A stretch of DNA of 64,000 nucleotides, from positions 620,001-684,000 of the forward strand of contig NZ_SCOM01000001.1 of assembly GCF_005508865.1 (NCBI RefSeq). Reading direction: 5' to 3'. This document shows positions 24,768 to 36,183 of the stretch, in pieces. Under the pieces are notes generated by a model. The model did not search any database and was not told the DNA's origin. It saw nothing but the letters and a program-made list of their open reading frames with translations. The DNA comes from Pseudomonas sp. F(2018). Lineage in GTDB: Bacteria > Pseudomonadota > Gammaproteobacteria > Pseudomonadales > Pseudomonadaceae. Positions within the stretch are counted from its first letter, which is position 1. Each line of letters begins with the position of its first letter. The translations under genes and the position numbers were made by a program.

Positions 24768-25435
24768 CAGGAGTCCTGCTCGTGCCGGTTGACCCGCGCC
24801 TCGAGGCGCGCCTGGAAGTGCGCCAGGATGCTGGCCAGCACCCAGTAGATCAGCGCGGCGGCCAGGTACATGGTGAAGATCTCGAAGGTGCGCGCGGTGA
24901 TCAGCTGCGCCTGGCGGAACAGCTCAGGCACCTGAATGGTGGCGGCCAGGGCGGTGTCCTTGACCAGCGAGATGAAGCTGTTGCCCAGCGGCGGCAGCGC
25001 AGTGCGCGCGGCCTGGGGCAGGATGGCGCGGTACAGGGTCTGCGCCCGGGCCATGCCGATGCTCGCCGCCGCTTCCCACTGACCGCGGTCGATGGAGGCG
25101 ATGGCGGCGCGCAGAATCTCGGAGGTGTACGCGCCCATGTTCAGCGAGAAGCCGATCAGGGCGGCGGTCAGTGGCTCCAGCTGGATGCCCAGCTGGGGCA
25201 GACCGTAATAGATCATGAACAGCTGGACCAGCAGCGGCGTGCCGCGGAAGAACGAGACGTAGATCCGCGACAGCCACTGCAGCGGCCAGTAGCCGTACAG
25301 CCGCAGCAGGGCCAGGGCGAAGCCGAGCAGCAGTCCGAAGAACATGCCGCCCAGGCTCAGTACCACCGTCCACAGGGTGCCCTTCAGCAGGAAGGGCAGG
25401 GAGTCCAGCGCAAGCTGCAGGCTGGTTTCGATCAT
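24767..25435 (-). CDS. tcyL: cystine ABC transporter permease
   Basis: 222-residue inner-membrane permease of the His/Glu/Gln/Arg/opine family. It has about five hydrophobic segments and the cytoplasmic coupling loop [23 protein letters not shown] (EAA motif, about residues 107-129) that contacts the ATPase. The start overlaps the binding-protein stop by four bases (ATGA) and the stop overlaps the ATPase start, so translation of the three genes is coupled. Confidence 0.92.
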
Positions 25436-26229
25436 TGGGTGACGTCAGCCTTGAACCATTTCTCGGAGAGTTGCTTGAGGGTGCCGTCGGCCTTCAGCTT
25501 GGCCAGCGCCTTGTCGATGGCAGCCAGCAGCTCGGGGTTGCCCTTGCGCAGGGCGATGCCGGCTTCCTGGCGGGAGAAGGCGTCGCCGGCCACGGCCAGG
25601 CGGCCACCGGTCTTCTCGACCATCTCGAAGGCGGCCAGGCGGTCGACCAGGATCACGTCGATGCGGCCGACATTGAGGTCCTGGAACTTGGTCGGGTCGT
25701 CGTCGTAGGTGCGGATGTCGGCCTGCGGCACGTTGTCCTTCAGCCACTGCTCGTAATTGGTGCCGAGGCCTACGCCGACCTTCTTGCCGGCCAGATCGGC
25801 GGCGCTCTTGATGCTGTCGCCGTCGGCCTTGCGGGTCAGCGCCTGGATGCCGGAGACGGTGTAGGGGGTGGAGAAGTCGTACTTCTTCTTGCGCTCGTCG
25901 GAGATGGTCACCTGGTTGATCACCACGTCCAGGCGCTTGGATTCCAGGGCGGCGAGGATGCCGTCCCACTTGGTCGGCTGGAACTCGGCGCTGACGCCCA
26001 GCTCCTTGGCCAGGGCCTCGGCGAGTTCCACTTCGAAGCCGGTGAGCTTGCCGTTCTCGTCCTGGTAATTGAAGGGCGGGTAGGTGCCCTCCAGGCCGAC
26101 TTTGAGCGCGCCGTTGGCCTTGACCTCGTCCAGCAGGTCGGCGGCGAAGCTCGGGGTGGCCAGGCTGGCACCGAGCAGCAGGCTCAGGCTGCCGAGAAGG
26201 AAATGACGACGCAGAGTAGTGAATTTCAT
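25432..26229 (-). CDS. tcyJ: cystine ABC transporter periplasmic binding protein
   Basis: 265 residues with a Sec signal peptide (hydrophobic to about residue 29, ending A-T-P-S-F-A) and the SBP_bac_3 fold. Typical segments are L-K-V-G-L-E-G-T-Y-P-P-F-N-Y-Q-D-E-N-G-K-L-T-G-F and F-Q-P-T-K-W-D-G-I-L-A-A-L-E-S-K-R-L-D-V-V-I-N-Q-V. The last match resembles FliY/TcyJ of E. coli. It captures cystine (and probably related diamino acids) in the periplasm. The upstream region 26235-26335 is AT-rich and holds the likely promoter. Confidence 0.92.
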   Translation of the reverse strand: MKFTTLRRHFLLGSLSLLLGASLATPSFAADLLDEVKANGALKVGLEGTYPPFNYQDENGKLTGFEVELAEALAKELGVSAEFQPTKWDGILAALESKRLDVVINQVTISDERKKKYDFSTPYTVSGIQALTRKADGDSIKSAADLAGKKVGVGLGTNYEQWLKDNVPQADIRTYDDDPTKFQDLNVGRIDVILVDRLAAFEMVEKTGGRLAVAGDAFSRQEAGIALRKGNPELLAAIDKALAKLKADGTLKQLSEKWFKADVTQ

Positions 26230-26234
26230 GGGAT

Positions 26235-26335
26235 GCCTATTATGCAGTGGGCGGAAAGTCGGGCAACTCTAGAGTTAAATTTATATTCGATAAAATAATT
26301 AAAAATTATCTGCTTATTCCTGAGTAAATTGCCAG
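26235..26335 (-). promoter_or_regulatory. AT-rich promoter region of the cystine transporter operon
   Basis: About 100 bp of strikingly AT-rich sequence (runs such as AATTTTTAATTATTTTAT on the minus strand) between the dcyD stop and tcyJ start. Cys-regulon promoters under CysB control are typically AT-rich, so sulfur regulation is plausible, but no clear operator could be defined. Confidence 0.5.
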
Positions 26336-26338
26336 GTT

Positions 26339-27337
26339 TCAGGCGGGTCCAGCAGGATGATAGGCGAACAGCGCCGGTGCGCCGCCGGTATGCAGGAATA
26401 GGAGTGGCCCGTTGCCGGGGAACGCGCCCTGGGCCAGGCCGTCGAGCAGGCCGGCAAAGGCCTTGCCGGTGTAGACCGGGTCGAGCAGCACGCCTTCCAG
26501 GCGGGCCAGCAATTGGATCGCCTCCAGGGTGCCGGCGTTCGGCTCGCCGTAGCGCGGGGCGAAGTAGCGGTCCCAGAGTTCGATGCGCAGGCCGGCAGGT
26601 ACGTTGACCCCGAGCAGCTCGGCGGTGCGCTGCAGCAGACCCTCGACCTTGGGGCGCTGAGTCGCGTCCGGACGCGACACGGTGACGCCGACCACGCGGG
26701 TGCCGGGGCGCGTATCTTCCAGCGCCAGGGCCAGGCCGCTGTGGGTGCCGGCGCTGCCGGAGGCCAGCAGCACGGCGGCGAAATCCTGGCCGCTGCGCTG
26801 CATCTGCTCGGCCAGTTCCAGGCCGGCGCGCACATAGCCGAGGGCGCCGAGGGCATTGGAGCCGCCGATGGGCACCAGATAGGGCTTGCGGCCGGCGGCA
26901 CGCAGGCGCCCGCAGGCGTCGGCCAGCAGCTGGTCGGCGTTGTCCAGGTTGGCCACCGCCTCGATCTCGGCACCGAACAGGTCGAGCAGCAGGCGATTGC
27001 CGTTGCTCAGGTAGTTGCTGTCGGCGGTGCCGATCGGGTTTTCCAGCAGGGCCAGGCAGCCCAGGCCGAGCCTGGCGGCGATGGCAGCCGTCTGGCGCAC
27101 ATGGTTGGACTGGATGGCGCCGGCCGTGACCAGCACATCGGCGCCCTGGGCCAGGGCGTCGGCGGCGAGGAATTCCAGCTTGCGTGCCTTGTTGCCGCCC
27201 AGGGCCAGCGGGGTGAGATCGTCGCGCTTGATCCAGATATCGCGCCCCAGGTGCCGGGACAGGCGTGGCAGGTGTTCCAGCGGCGTGACGCTGGGGATCA
27301 GTTCGAGGCGGGGAAAGCGAGCGAGGGCTTGGCGCAT
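26339..27337 (-). CDS. dcyD: D-cysteine desulfhydrase
   Basis: 332-residue PLP enzyme of the ACC-deaminase/D-cysteine desulfhydrase family. The PLP lysine is K50 in [11 protein letters not shown]; the aromatic and substrate region [16 protein letters not shown] follows, and [10 protein letters not shown] is the phosphate-binding loop. It cleaves D-cysteine to pyruvate, sulfide and ammonia. It is first in order before the cystine importer, matching the E. coli cluster, so imported cystine/cysteine and D-cysteine detoxification are linked. ACC deaminase activity cannot be excluded, but context favours DcyD. Confidence 0.9.
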   Translation of the reverse strand: MRQALARFPRLELIPSVTPLEHLPRLSRHLGRDIWIKRDDLTPLALGGNKARKLEFLAADALAQGADVLVTAGAIQSNHVRQTAAIAARLGLGCLALLENPIGTADSNYLSNGNRLLLDLFGAEIEAVANLDNADQLLADACGRLRAAGRKPYLVPIGGSNALGALGYVRAGLELAEQMQRSGQDFAAVLLASGSAGTHSGLALALEDTRPGTRVVGVTVSRPDATQRPKVEGLLQRTAELLGVNVPAGLRIELWDRYFAPRYGEPNAGTLEAIQLLARLEGVLLDPVYTGKAFAGLLDGLAQGAFPGNGPLLFLHTGGAPALFAYHPAGPA

Positions 27338-27412
27338 GTGGGCGGACCGGAGTGGAAAGTTGTCACTCTAGTCAGTTGCAGACGTTGCCGGCAAATGCGC
27401 CGCACAAAAGAA

Positions 27413-27448
27413 AACGCCTCGACGGGTTTCCCCATCGAGGCGTTCTTT
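27413..27448. terminator. terminator after tRNA-fMet copy 1
   Basis: Stem AACGCCTCGA / TCGAGGCGTT with a GC-containing loop, followed on the minus strand by an oligo-U-like tract. It separates the tRNA transcript from dcyD. Confidence 0.85.
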
Positions 27449-27452
27449 AATC

Positions 27453-27529
<77 letters not shown>

Positions 27530-27605
27530 GCGGCCATTCTACTCAGGGATTGGTCTGTGTCAATCGATTTCTGTTTTTTAATCAATTACATAAATCGTAG
27601 GCAAG

Positions 27606-27637
27606 AAAAAAGGCCACTCGTTTGAGTGGCCTTCTTC
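27606..27637. terminator. terminator between the two tRNA-fMet genes
   Basis: Stem AAGGCCACTC / GAGTGGCCTT with loop GTTT flanked by A and T runs, so each tRNA gene has its own transcript. Confidence 0.85.
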
Positions 27638-27643
27638 TGAATC

Positions 27644-27720
<77 letters not shown>

Positions 27721-27847
27721 GCGGCCATTCTAGCGGCGAAAGCTTTTGTGTCAACCACTGTTTTAGAAAAAGCTGTTTTTTCTCAGATGCTTAGCGCGGG
27801 ACGAATGGTAGACTTCGGGTCCCAGGGCAGGCCGTACGGGGCTTGGC

Positions 27848-28900
27848 GTGCGCAAGATCATCCACATCGACTGCGACTGTTTCTACGCCGCCATCGAGAT
27901 GCGCGACGATCCGCGCCTGGCCGGCAGGCCGCTGGCGGTGGGCGGGGCGGCGGATCGGCGCGGTGTGGTCGCTACCTGCAACTACGAGGCGCGGGCCTGG
28001 GGCGTGCGCTCGGCCATGCCCATGGGCCAGGCGCTCAAGCTGTGCCCGGACCTGCAAGTGGTGCGCCCGCGCATGGACGCCTACAAGGCGGTATCGCGGG
28101 AGATCCACGCGATCTTCCGCGACTACACCGAGATCATCGAGCCGCTGTCGCTGGACGAGGCTTACCTGGACGTCTCCGCCAGCCCGCATTTCGAGGGCAG
28201 CGCCACGCGCATTGCCCAGGACATTCGCCGGCGGGTGTCGCAGGAACTGCACATCACCGTGTCGGCCGGCGTGGCGCCGAACAAGTTCCTGGCCAAGATC
28301 GCCAGCGACTGGCGCAAGCCCAACGGGCTGTTCGTGATCACCCCGGATCAGATTGAAGAGTTCGTCGCTGAGCTGCCGGTCAGCAAGCTGCACGGGGTGG
28401 GCAAGGTCACGGCGAGCAAGATGGAGCGGCTGGGCATCATCAGCTGCCTGGACCTGCGCGAGTGGAGCAAGCTGGCCCTGGCGCGTGAGTTCGGCAGTTT
28501 CGGCGAGCGCCTGTGGAACCTGGCGCGCGGCATCGACGAGCGTGTGGTGCAGGTGGACAGCCGGCGCCAGTCGGTGAGCGTAGAGAACACCTTCGATCAG
28601 GACCTGCCGGACCTGGCCGCCTGCCTCAAGCAACTGCCGGAGTTGCTGCAGCAACTCGATACGCGCATGGCGCGCCTGGACGGCAGTTACCGGCCGGACA
28701 AGCCGTTCGTGAAGATCAAGTTCCACGACTTCAGCCAGACCACCCTGGAGCAGGCCGGCGCGCGCCGCGACCTGGACAGCTATCAGCTGCTGATGAGCGC
28801 GGCCTTCGCGCGCGGCAACAAGCCGGTACGTCTGCTGGGCGTTGGGGTGCGGCTGCTGGATCTGCGTGGGCGGCACGAGCAGTTGCAGCTGTTCGAATAG
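27848..28900 (+). CDS. dinB: DNA polymerase IV
   Basis: 350-residue Y-family translesion polymerase. Catalytic motifs: I-H-I-D-C-D-C-F-Y-A-A-I-E near the N-terminus (first Asp), S-L-D-E-A-Y-L-D-V-S (second acid pair) and S-A-G-V-A-P-N-K-F-L-A-K-I-A-S. The C-terminal little-finger region has K-P-F-V-K-I-K-F-H-D-F. The sequence ends Q-L-Q-L-F-E, a clamp-binding-like QLxLF motif. GTG start at 27848. In E. coli dinB is SOS-induced, but no LexA box is evident in the short AT-rich spacer from the tRNA genes. Confidence 0.95.
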   Translation: MRKIIHIDCDCFYAAIEMRDDPRLAGRPLAVGGAADRRGVVATCNYEARAWGVRSAMPMGQALKLCPDLQVVRPRMDAYKAVSREIHAIFRDYTEIIEPLSLDEAYLDVSASPHFEGSATRIAQDIRRRVSQELHITVSAGVAPNKFLAKIASDWRKPNGLFVITPDQIEEFVAELPVSKLHGVGKVTASKMERLGIISCLDLREWSKLALAREFGSFGERLWNLARGIDERVVQVDSRRQSVSVENTFDQDLPDLAACLKQLPELLQQLDTRMARLDGSYRPDKPFVKIKFHDFSQTTLEQAGARRDLDSYQLLMSAAFARGNKPVRLLGVGVRLLDLRGRHEQLQLFE

Positions 28901-28988
28901 CCTGGGGTACTTCCGGGTGATGAGAGGCCGTGGTGTACTGCCTGCGGCGAGTACACCCTACGACGAGCGCTTAGCCTTCCTCAGTCGA

Positions 28989-29047
28989 GTAGCCTGGATG
29001 CAATCCGGGGCGGGGTTGCCGATTGTCCCGGATTGCATTCGGGCTAC
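28989..29047. repeat. REP-like inverted repeat GTAGCC...GGATTGCAT
   Basis: Arms GTAGCCTGGATGCAATCCGGG and CCCGGATTGCATTCGGGCTAC pair at almost every position around a short GC-rich centre (about 59 bp). Elements of this look are scattered in intergenic regions of several Pseudomonas species. The 173-bp gap after dinB holds nothing else recognised. Confidence 0.7.
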
Positions 29048-29073
29048 CGCGGAAAGAGGCCGCGGAAGGCTGC

Positions 29074-29478
29074 TCAGCCTTCTTCCGGAGACAGGCGAAT
29101 CGGCTTGCCCTCGGCCGGCCACAGGCGCAGCTGGTCGGTGCCCGAGACATCCCAGCGCTGCACCCGGCCCAGGGCCTCGAGGAAGCGCTGCTCCTGCTCC
29201 ATCAGCTCCGGTGCGCACATCTTGCGGGTGGCGCCGGCCTGGCCGAAGTTCAGCTTGTCGCCGTCGCGGCTGTAGCTGGCGAACCAGTGGTTGCAGCCGG
29301 CGTTGCCGTAAGCGCGGCCGTCCTCGCCCAGGGTGATGGTCAGGTGGCTGCGCTCGATCAGCGGGCGCTCGCCGAGCCATTCCACCTGATAGGTCTTGTC
29401 GCTTTCCAGCTGTACCGGGTCGCTGGCGCAGCCGCTCAGGGCGGCGGCGAGCAGGGCGGGAGCCAGGGCGTGCTTCAT
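29074..29478 (-). CDS. META-domain (HslJ-like) lipoprotein
   Basis: 134 residues. Lipoprotein signal with L-S-G-C (mature Cys17). The mature part is a META/HslJ domain: R-S-H-L-T-I-T-L-G-E-D-G-R-A-Y-G-N-A-G-C-N-H-W-F-A-S-Y and M-C-A-P-E-L-M-E-Q-E-Q-R-F-L-E-A-L. The GNAGCN and M-x-C-x-P-E-L-M-x-x-E pattern is diagnostic. Role unclear; HslJ in E. coli is a heat-induced outer membrane protein. Its ATG overlaps the stop of the upstream gene by four bases. Confidence 0.85.
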   Translation of the reverse strand: MKHALAPALLAAALSGCASDPVQLESDKTYQVEWLGERPLIERSHLTITLGEDGRAYGNAGCNHWFASYSRDGDKLNFGQAGATRKMCAPELMEQEQRFLEALGRVQRWDVSGTDQLRLWPAEGKPIRLSPEEG

Positions 29479-29912
29479 GCGCTTTTCTCCGTGCAGGCGG
29501 GGCAGAAGTGTTTGCCGCCGCGGCTGGCCCAGCCCAGTTCGGCCAGGCGTGCCTCTGCGGCGGGCTGCTGGGCCTTGGTGCCGAGCGAGGCGTCGACGGC
29601 GAATTCCAGGTCGATGCGCTTGGCGCAGGCGTCGCAATCCACCTGCCAGTTGTGGATCGCCAGCTCGCGGAAGGCCGGGCCGCTGGCTACCGCCAGCCAT
29701 TGGCCGGGCGGGTTGATCAGGTGGCGGACCTTCTCCACGGCCAGGCTCATGGACAGCTCCTTGCTGCCCTTGAGGGTCACCAGCAATGTGTCGCCGGCCT
29801 GGATGGCGCCGCCGTTGCCGGTGACCTGGTAGCGGCCCGGGGCCAGGGCGCGGCACTCGGTGAGGGTGTGTTGCGGGTTGAGCAGGGTGTAGCGGAAATC
29901 GTGGGTGGTCAT
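29475..29912 (-). CDS. conserved hypothetical protein with CxxC pairs
   Basis: 145 residues. N-terminal half is beta-rich (A-P-G-R-Y-Q-V-T-G-N-G-G-A-I-Q-A-G-D). The C-terminal half has two cysteine pairs, V-D-C-D-A-C-A-K-R and K-H-F-C-P-A-C-T-E-K, spaced as in a small zinc ribbon or treble clef. No signal peptide. Translationally coupled to the META lipoprotein downstream. I recognise no named family; the zinc site is inferred. Confidence 0.7.
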   Translation of the reverse strand: MTTHDFRYTLLNPQHTLTECRALAPGRYQVTGNGGAIQAGDTLLVTLKGSKELSMSLAVEKVRHLINPPGQWLAVASGPAFRELAIHNWQVDCDACAKRIDLEFAVDASLGTKAQQPAAEARLAELGWASRGGKHFCPACTEKSA

Positions 29913-29940
29913 GAAGCCTCCTGAGCTGGACGGGATGCTA

Positions 29941-30936
29941 TCACGCGGCAGATGTCACCCGGTTGACCGCTGCGCCGGCGGCCCAGGCGGCGATGTTGTT
30001 CAGGGTGGTGCCGGCGATGGCGGCCAGGGCTTCGTGGGTGAGGAAGCCCTGGTGCGCGGTGACTATCACATTGGGGAAGGTCAGCAGGCGCGCCAGCACG
30101 TCGTCCTGCAGCGGCTGGTCGGAGCGGTCCTCGAAGAACAGCTCGGCCTCTTCTTCATAGACGTCCAGGCCCAGGTAGCCGAGCTGGCCGCTCTTCAGCG
30201 CCTCGACCAGCGCCGGCGTGTCGACCAGCGCGCCGCGGCCGGTGTTGATCAGCATGGCGCCGCGCTTCATCCGCGCCAGGCGCGCGGCGTCGATCAGGTG
30301 GCGGCTAGCCTCGGTCAGTGGGCAGTGCAGGCTGATCACGTCGCTCGCGGCGATCAGCTCGTCCAGCGCCACCTGGCGCGCGCCGAAGGCGTCCAGGCCG
30401 GCGATGGGGTAGGGGTCGCTGATCAGCAGGCGGCAGCCGAAACCGGCCATGATCCGTGCGAAGGCCAGGCCGATCTGCCCGCCGCCGATCACACCGACCG
30501 TCTTGCCGTGCAGGTCGAAACCGGTCAGGCCATGCAGGCTGAAGTCACCTTCGCGGGTGCGGTTGAAGGCCCGGTGGATGCGCCGGTTGAGCGCCAGGAT
30601 CAGCGCCACCGCGTGCTCGGCCACCGCATGCGGCGAATAGGCCGGAACCCGCACCACGACCAGGCCGAGGCGTTCGGCGGCCTGCAGGTCGACATGGTTG
30701 TAGCCGGCCGAGCGCAGGGCGATCAGGCGCGTACCGCCGACGGCCAGGCGTTCCAGCACGGACGCGGACAGGTCGTCATTGATAAAGGCACAGACCACCT
30801 CGCAGCCCTCGGCCAGGGCGGCGGTATCCGGCGTCAGCAGGCTGTCCTGGAATTGCAGCTGCCAGCCGACCGGCAGTGAGCTGGCCGTGAAGCTGGCGCG
30901 GTCGTAGGGCTTGCTGCTGAACAGGATGATCTTCAT
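29941..30936 (-). CDS. ldhA: D-lactate dehydrogenase (fermentative, NAD-dependent)
   Basis: 331-residue D-2-hydroxyacid dehydrogenase reducing pyruvate to D-lactate. The L-R-S-A-G-Y-N-H-V-D region, nucleotide-binding V-G-V-I-G-G-G-Q-I-G-L-A-F-A-R, L-I-N-T-G-R-G-A-L-V-D-T and the active-site histidine in V-T-A-H-Q-G-F-L-T-H-E-A-L are present. It reads in the same direction as gacS and begins 9 bases after the gacS stop, so it may be cotranscribed; ldhA and gacS are also adjacent in PAO1 (PA0927/PA0928). Confidence 0.95.
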   Translation of the reverse strand: MKIILFSSKPYDRASFTASSLPVGWQLQFQDSLLTPDTAALAEGCEVVCAFINDDLSASVLERLAVGGTRLIALRSAGYNHVDLQAAERLGLVVVRVPAYSPHAVAEHAVALILALNRRIHRAFNRTREGDFSLHGLTGFDLHGKTVGVIGGGQIGLAFARIMAGFGCRLLISDPYPIAGLDAFGARQVALDELIAASDVISLHCPLTEASRHLIDAARLARMKRGAMLINTGRGALVDTPALVEALKSGQLGYLGLDVYEEEAELFFEDRSDQPLQDDVLARLLTFPNVIVTAHQGFLTHEALAAIAGTTLNNIAAWAAGAAVNRVTSAA

Positions 30937-30945
30937 CGAGTCTCC

Positions 30946-33699
<2,754 letters not shown>

Positions 33700-33863
33700 G
33701 GGGTTCTCCAGCGATTCGATGTTTCGCGAGTTTAGCGGCTGAGCCGATGAGCGGACAGCGGCGCAGAGCAGCGGCGTGATCTCGGCCGGTCATGCCGATA
33801 TGGCCGGCGGCGGTTTGCCGGTATCATGGCGCACCTGTTTCGTGAACGGATAGCCGTCTCGCC

Positions 33864-34751
33864 ATGACCCTGCAGTTTCCCACCATCGCCGACTGCATCG
33901 GCAACACCCCGCTGGTCCGCCTGCAACGCCTGCCCGGCAACACCTCCAATACTCTGTTGGTGAAGCTGGAGGGCAACAACCCGGCCGGTTCGGTGAAGGA
34001 TCGTCCGGCCATGTCGATGATCACCCGCGCCGAACAGCGCGGCGACATCCAGCCCGGTGACATCCTGATCGAGGCCACCAGTGGCAACACCGGCATCGCC
34101 CTGGCGATGGCGGCGGCGATCAAGGGTTACCAGATGGTCCTGATCATGCCGGACAACTCCACCGACGAGCGCAAGGCGGCGATGACCGCCTACGGTGCCG
34201 AGCTGATCCTGGTGGACAACATGGAGGTGGCCCGCGACCTGGCCCTGGCCATGCAGGCCGAAGGCAAGGGCAAGGTGCTCGACCAGTTCGCCAACGGCGA
34301 CAACCCCGAGGCCCACTACCGCGGCACCGGCCCGGAGATCTGGCAGCAGACCGGCGGCGGCATCACTCACTTCATCAGCTCCATGGGCACCACCGGCACC
34401 ATCATGGGTACCTCGCGCTACCTCAAGGAGCAGAACCCGGCCATCGAGATCATCGGCCTGCAGCCGCAGGACGGCTCGGCCATCCCCGGCATCCGCCGTT
34501 GGCCCCAGGAATACCTGCCGAGCATCTATGACGCCAGCCGCGTGGATCGCGTGCTGGACATCACCCAGGCCGAGGCCGAGGAGATGATGCGGCGCCTGGC
34601 GCGCGAGGAGGGCATCTTCTGCGGCGTGTCCTCCGGCGGCGCGGTGGCGGCCATGCTTAAGCTGGCCCAGGAAGTGGAGAACGCCGTGATGGTGGCGATC
34701 ATCTGCGACCGCGGCGACCGCTACCTGTCGTCCGGCCTGTTCAACCGCTGA
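33864..34751 (+). CDS. cysM: cysteine synthase B
   Basis: 295-residue PLP enzyme of the O-acetylserine sulfhydrylase family. PLP lysine K45 in [12 protein letters not shown], the substrate loop [10 protein letters not shown], and the phosphate loop G-T-T-G-T-I-M-G-T. Length and the R-R-W-P-Q-E-Y-L-P segment fit CysM rather than CysK. It makes cysteine from O-acetylserine and sulfide (or thiosulfate). Divergent from gacS with a 164-bp spacer; rlmD starts 2 bases after its stop. Confidence 0.95.
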   Translation: MTLQFPTIADCIGNTPLVRLQRLPGNTSNTLLVKLEGNNPAGSVKDRPAMSMITRAEQRGDIQPGDILIEATSGNTGIALAMAAAIKGYQMVLIMPDNSTDERKAAMTAYGAELILVDNMEVARDLALAMQAEGKGKVLDQFANGDNPEAHYRGTGPEIWQQTGGGITHFISSMGTTGTIMGTSRYLKEQNPAIEIIGLQPQDGSAIPGIRRWPQEYLPSIYDASRVDRVLDITQAEAEEMMRRLAREEGIFCGVSSGGAVAAMLKLAQEVENAVMVAIICDRGDRYLSSGLFNR

Positions 34752-34753
34752 CC

Positions 34754-36103
34754 ATGAGCAAGCACAGATCGCTGCGCTTCCAGCCCGCCGGTGGCGAGCG
34801 CAAGGCGCAGGTGCCGGTCGGCAAGAAGCAGAAACTGCTGATCGAGCGCCTGGCCAATGACGGCCGCGGCATCGCCTTCATCGACGGCCGCAGCTGGTTC
34901 GTCGCCGGCGGCCTGCCGGGCGAGGAAGTCGAGGCTCGCGTACTCAACGCCCGCAGCCAGGTGGTGGAGGCGCGCGCCGAACGCGTGCTGCGCGCCGTGG
35001 AGCTGCGCCGCGAAGCGCCCTGTGCCCACGCCGGCAGCTGTGGCGGCTGCACCCTGCAGCATCTGCCCCATGCCGAACAGCTCGCCCTGAAACAGCGCAC
35101 GCTGGCCGAGCAGCTGCAGCGCCTCGGTGGCGTGCAGCCGGATGAATGGGTGGCACCGCTCAGCGGTCCCGAGTTCGCCTACCGCCGCCGCGCGCGCATC
35201 GCCGTGCGCTGGGACGTCAAGGCCAAGCGCCTGGACGTCGGTTTCCGCGCCGCCGCCAGCCAGGACATAGTCGCCATCGCCGACTGCCCGGTGCTGGTAC
35301 AGCCCTTGCAGCCGATCATGCGTGCCTTGCCGCAGCTGTTGCGCGCTCTGGACAAGCCCCAGGCCCTGGGTCACGTCGAGCTGTTCCATGGCACCCAGTC
35401 GGCCGTGCTGCTGCGCCATACGGCGCCGCTGGGTGAATACGACCTGCAACGCCTGCGCGAGTTCTGCACCGAGCACGATGCGCAGCTGTGGCTGCACGGT
35501 GCTGGCGAGCCCGAGGCAGATCAGCCCGGGCAAGCTCTGGGCTACCGCCTGGAGCCCTGGAACCTGGAGCTGCAGTACCGGCCCGGCGATTTCGTCCAGG
35601 TCAATGGCGCGGTCAATCAGGCCATGGTCGAACAGGCGCTAGACTGGTTGGCGCCGCAGACTGGCGAGCGCGTGCTGGACCTGTTCTGCGGCCTGGGCAA
35701 CTTCGCCCTGCCGCTGGCGCAGCAGGTGCGCGAGGTGGTGGCGGTGGAGGGTGTGCAGGCCATGGTCGAGCGGTCGCGGGCGAACGCCGCGGCCAACGGC
35801 CTGGGCAATCTGCACTTTTTCCAGGCCGACCTGTCGAACCCGCTGGCCGGGGCGCCCTGGGCCGCCGAGGGCTTCGACGCGATCCTGCTGGACCCGCCGC
35901 GCGATGGCGCCTTCGAGGTGGTCAAGCAGATCGGCGAACTGGGCGCGCGGCGCCTGGTATATGTTTCGTGCAACCCTGCGACCCTGGCGCGTGATACCGC
36001 CGAACTGGTCAAACAGGGCTTCCGGCTGAAGCGGGCCGGGATTCTCGACATGTTCCCGCAGACGGCGCATGTGGAGGCGATGGCGTTATTCGAGGCTGGC
36101 TAG
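34754..36103 (+). CDS. rlmD: 23S rRNA (uracil1939-C5)-methyltransferase
   Basis: 449 residues. N-terminal TRAM domain (about 20-80), [4Fe-4S] ligands [10 protein letters not shown] (about 92-101) with a fourth Cys (D-C-P-V-L) further on, SAM-binding [13 protein letters not shown] and the catalytic cysteine motif [12 protein letters not shown]. Known as RumA/RlmD; methylates U1939 of 23S rRNA. Cotranscribed with cysM, and followed by relA after 80 bases, as in PAO1. Confidence 0.95.
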   Translation: MSKHRSLRFQPAGGERKAQVPVGKKQKLLIERLANDGRGIAFIDGRSWFVAGGLPGEEVEARVLNARSQVVEARAERVLRAVELRREAPCAHAGSCGGCTLQHLPHAEQLALKQRTLAEQLQRLGGVQPDEWVAPLSGPEFAYRRRARIAVRWDVKAKRLDVGFRAAASQDIVAIADCPVLVQPLQPIMRALPQLLRALDKPQALGHVELFHGTQSAVLLRHTAPLGEYDLQRLREFCTEHDAQLWLHGAGEPEADQPGQALGYRLEPWNLELQYRPGDFVQVNGAVNQAMVEQALDWLAPQTGERVLDLFCGLGNFALPLAQQVREVVAVEGVQAMVERSRANAAANGLGNLHFFQADLSNPLAGAPWAAEGFDAILLDPPRDGAFEVVKQIGELGARRLVYVSCNPATLARDTAELVKQGFRLKRAGILDMFPQTAHVEAMALFEAG

Positions 36104-36183
36104 GATGCCGGCGCAATCCGACCGGCTCACAGAAGGCCGGCGATAATCCGGTGGGCTGCGACCCGCCGTAGGGAAGGCAGAAG

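Noticed and set aside
27757..27847. LexA site for dinB in CTGTTTT-rich sequence
   Set aside because: CTGT half-sites are present but the matching ACAG half at correct spacing is not.
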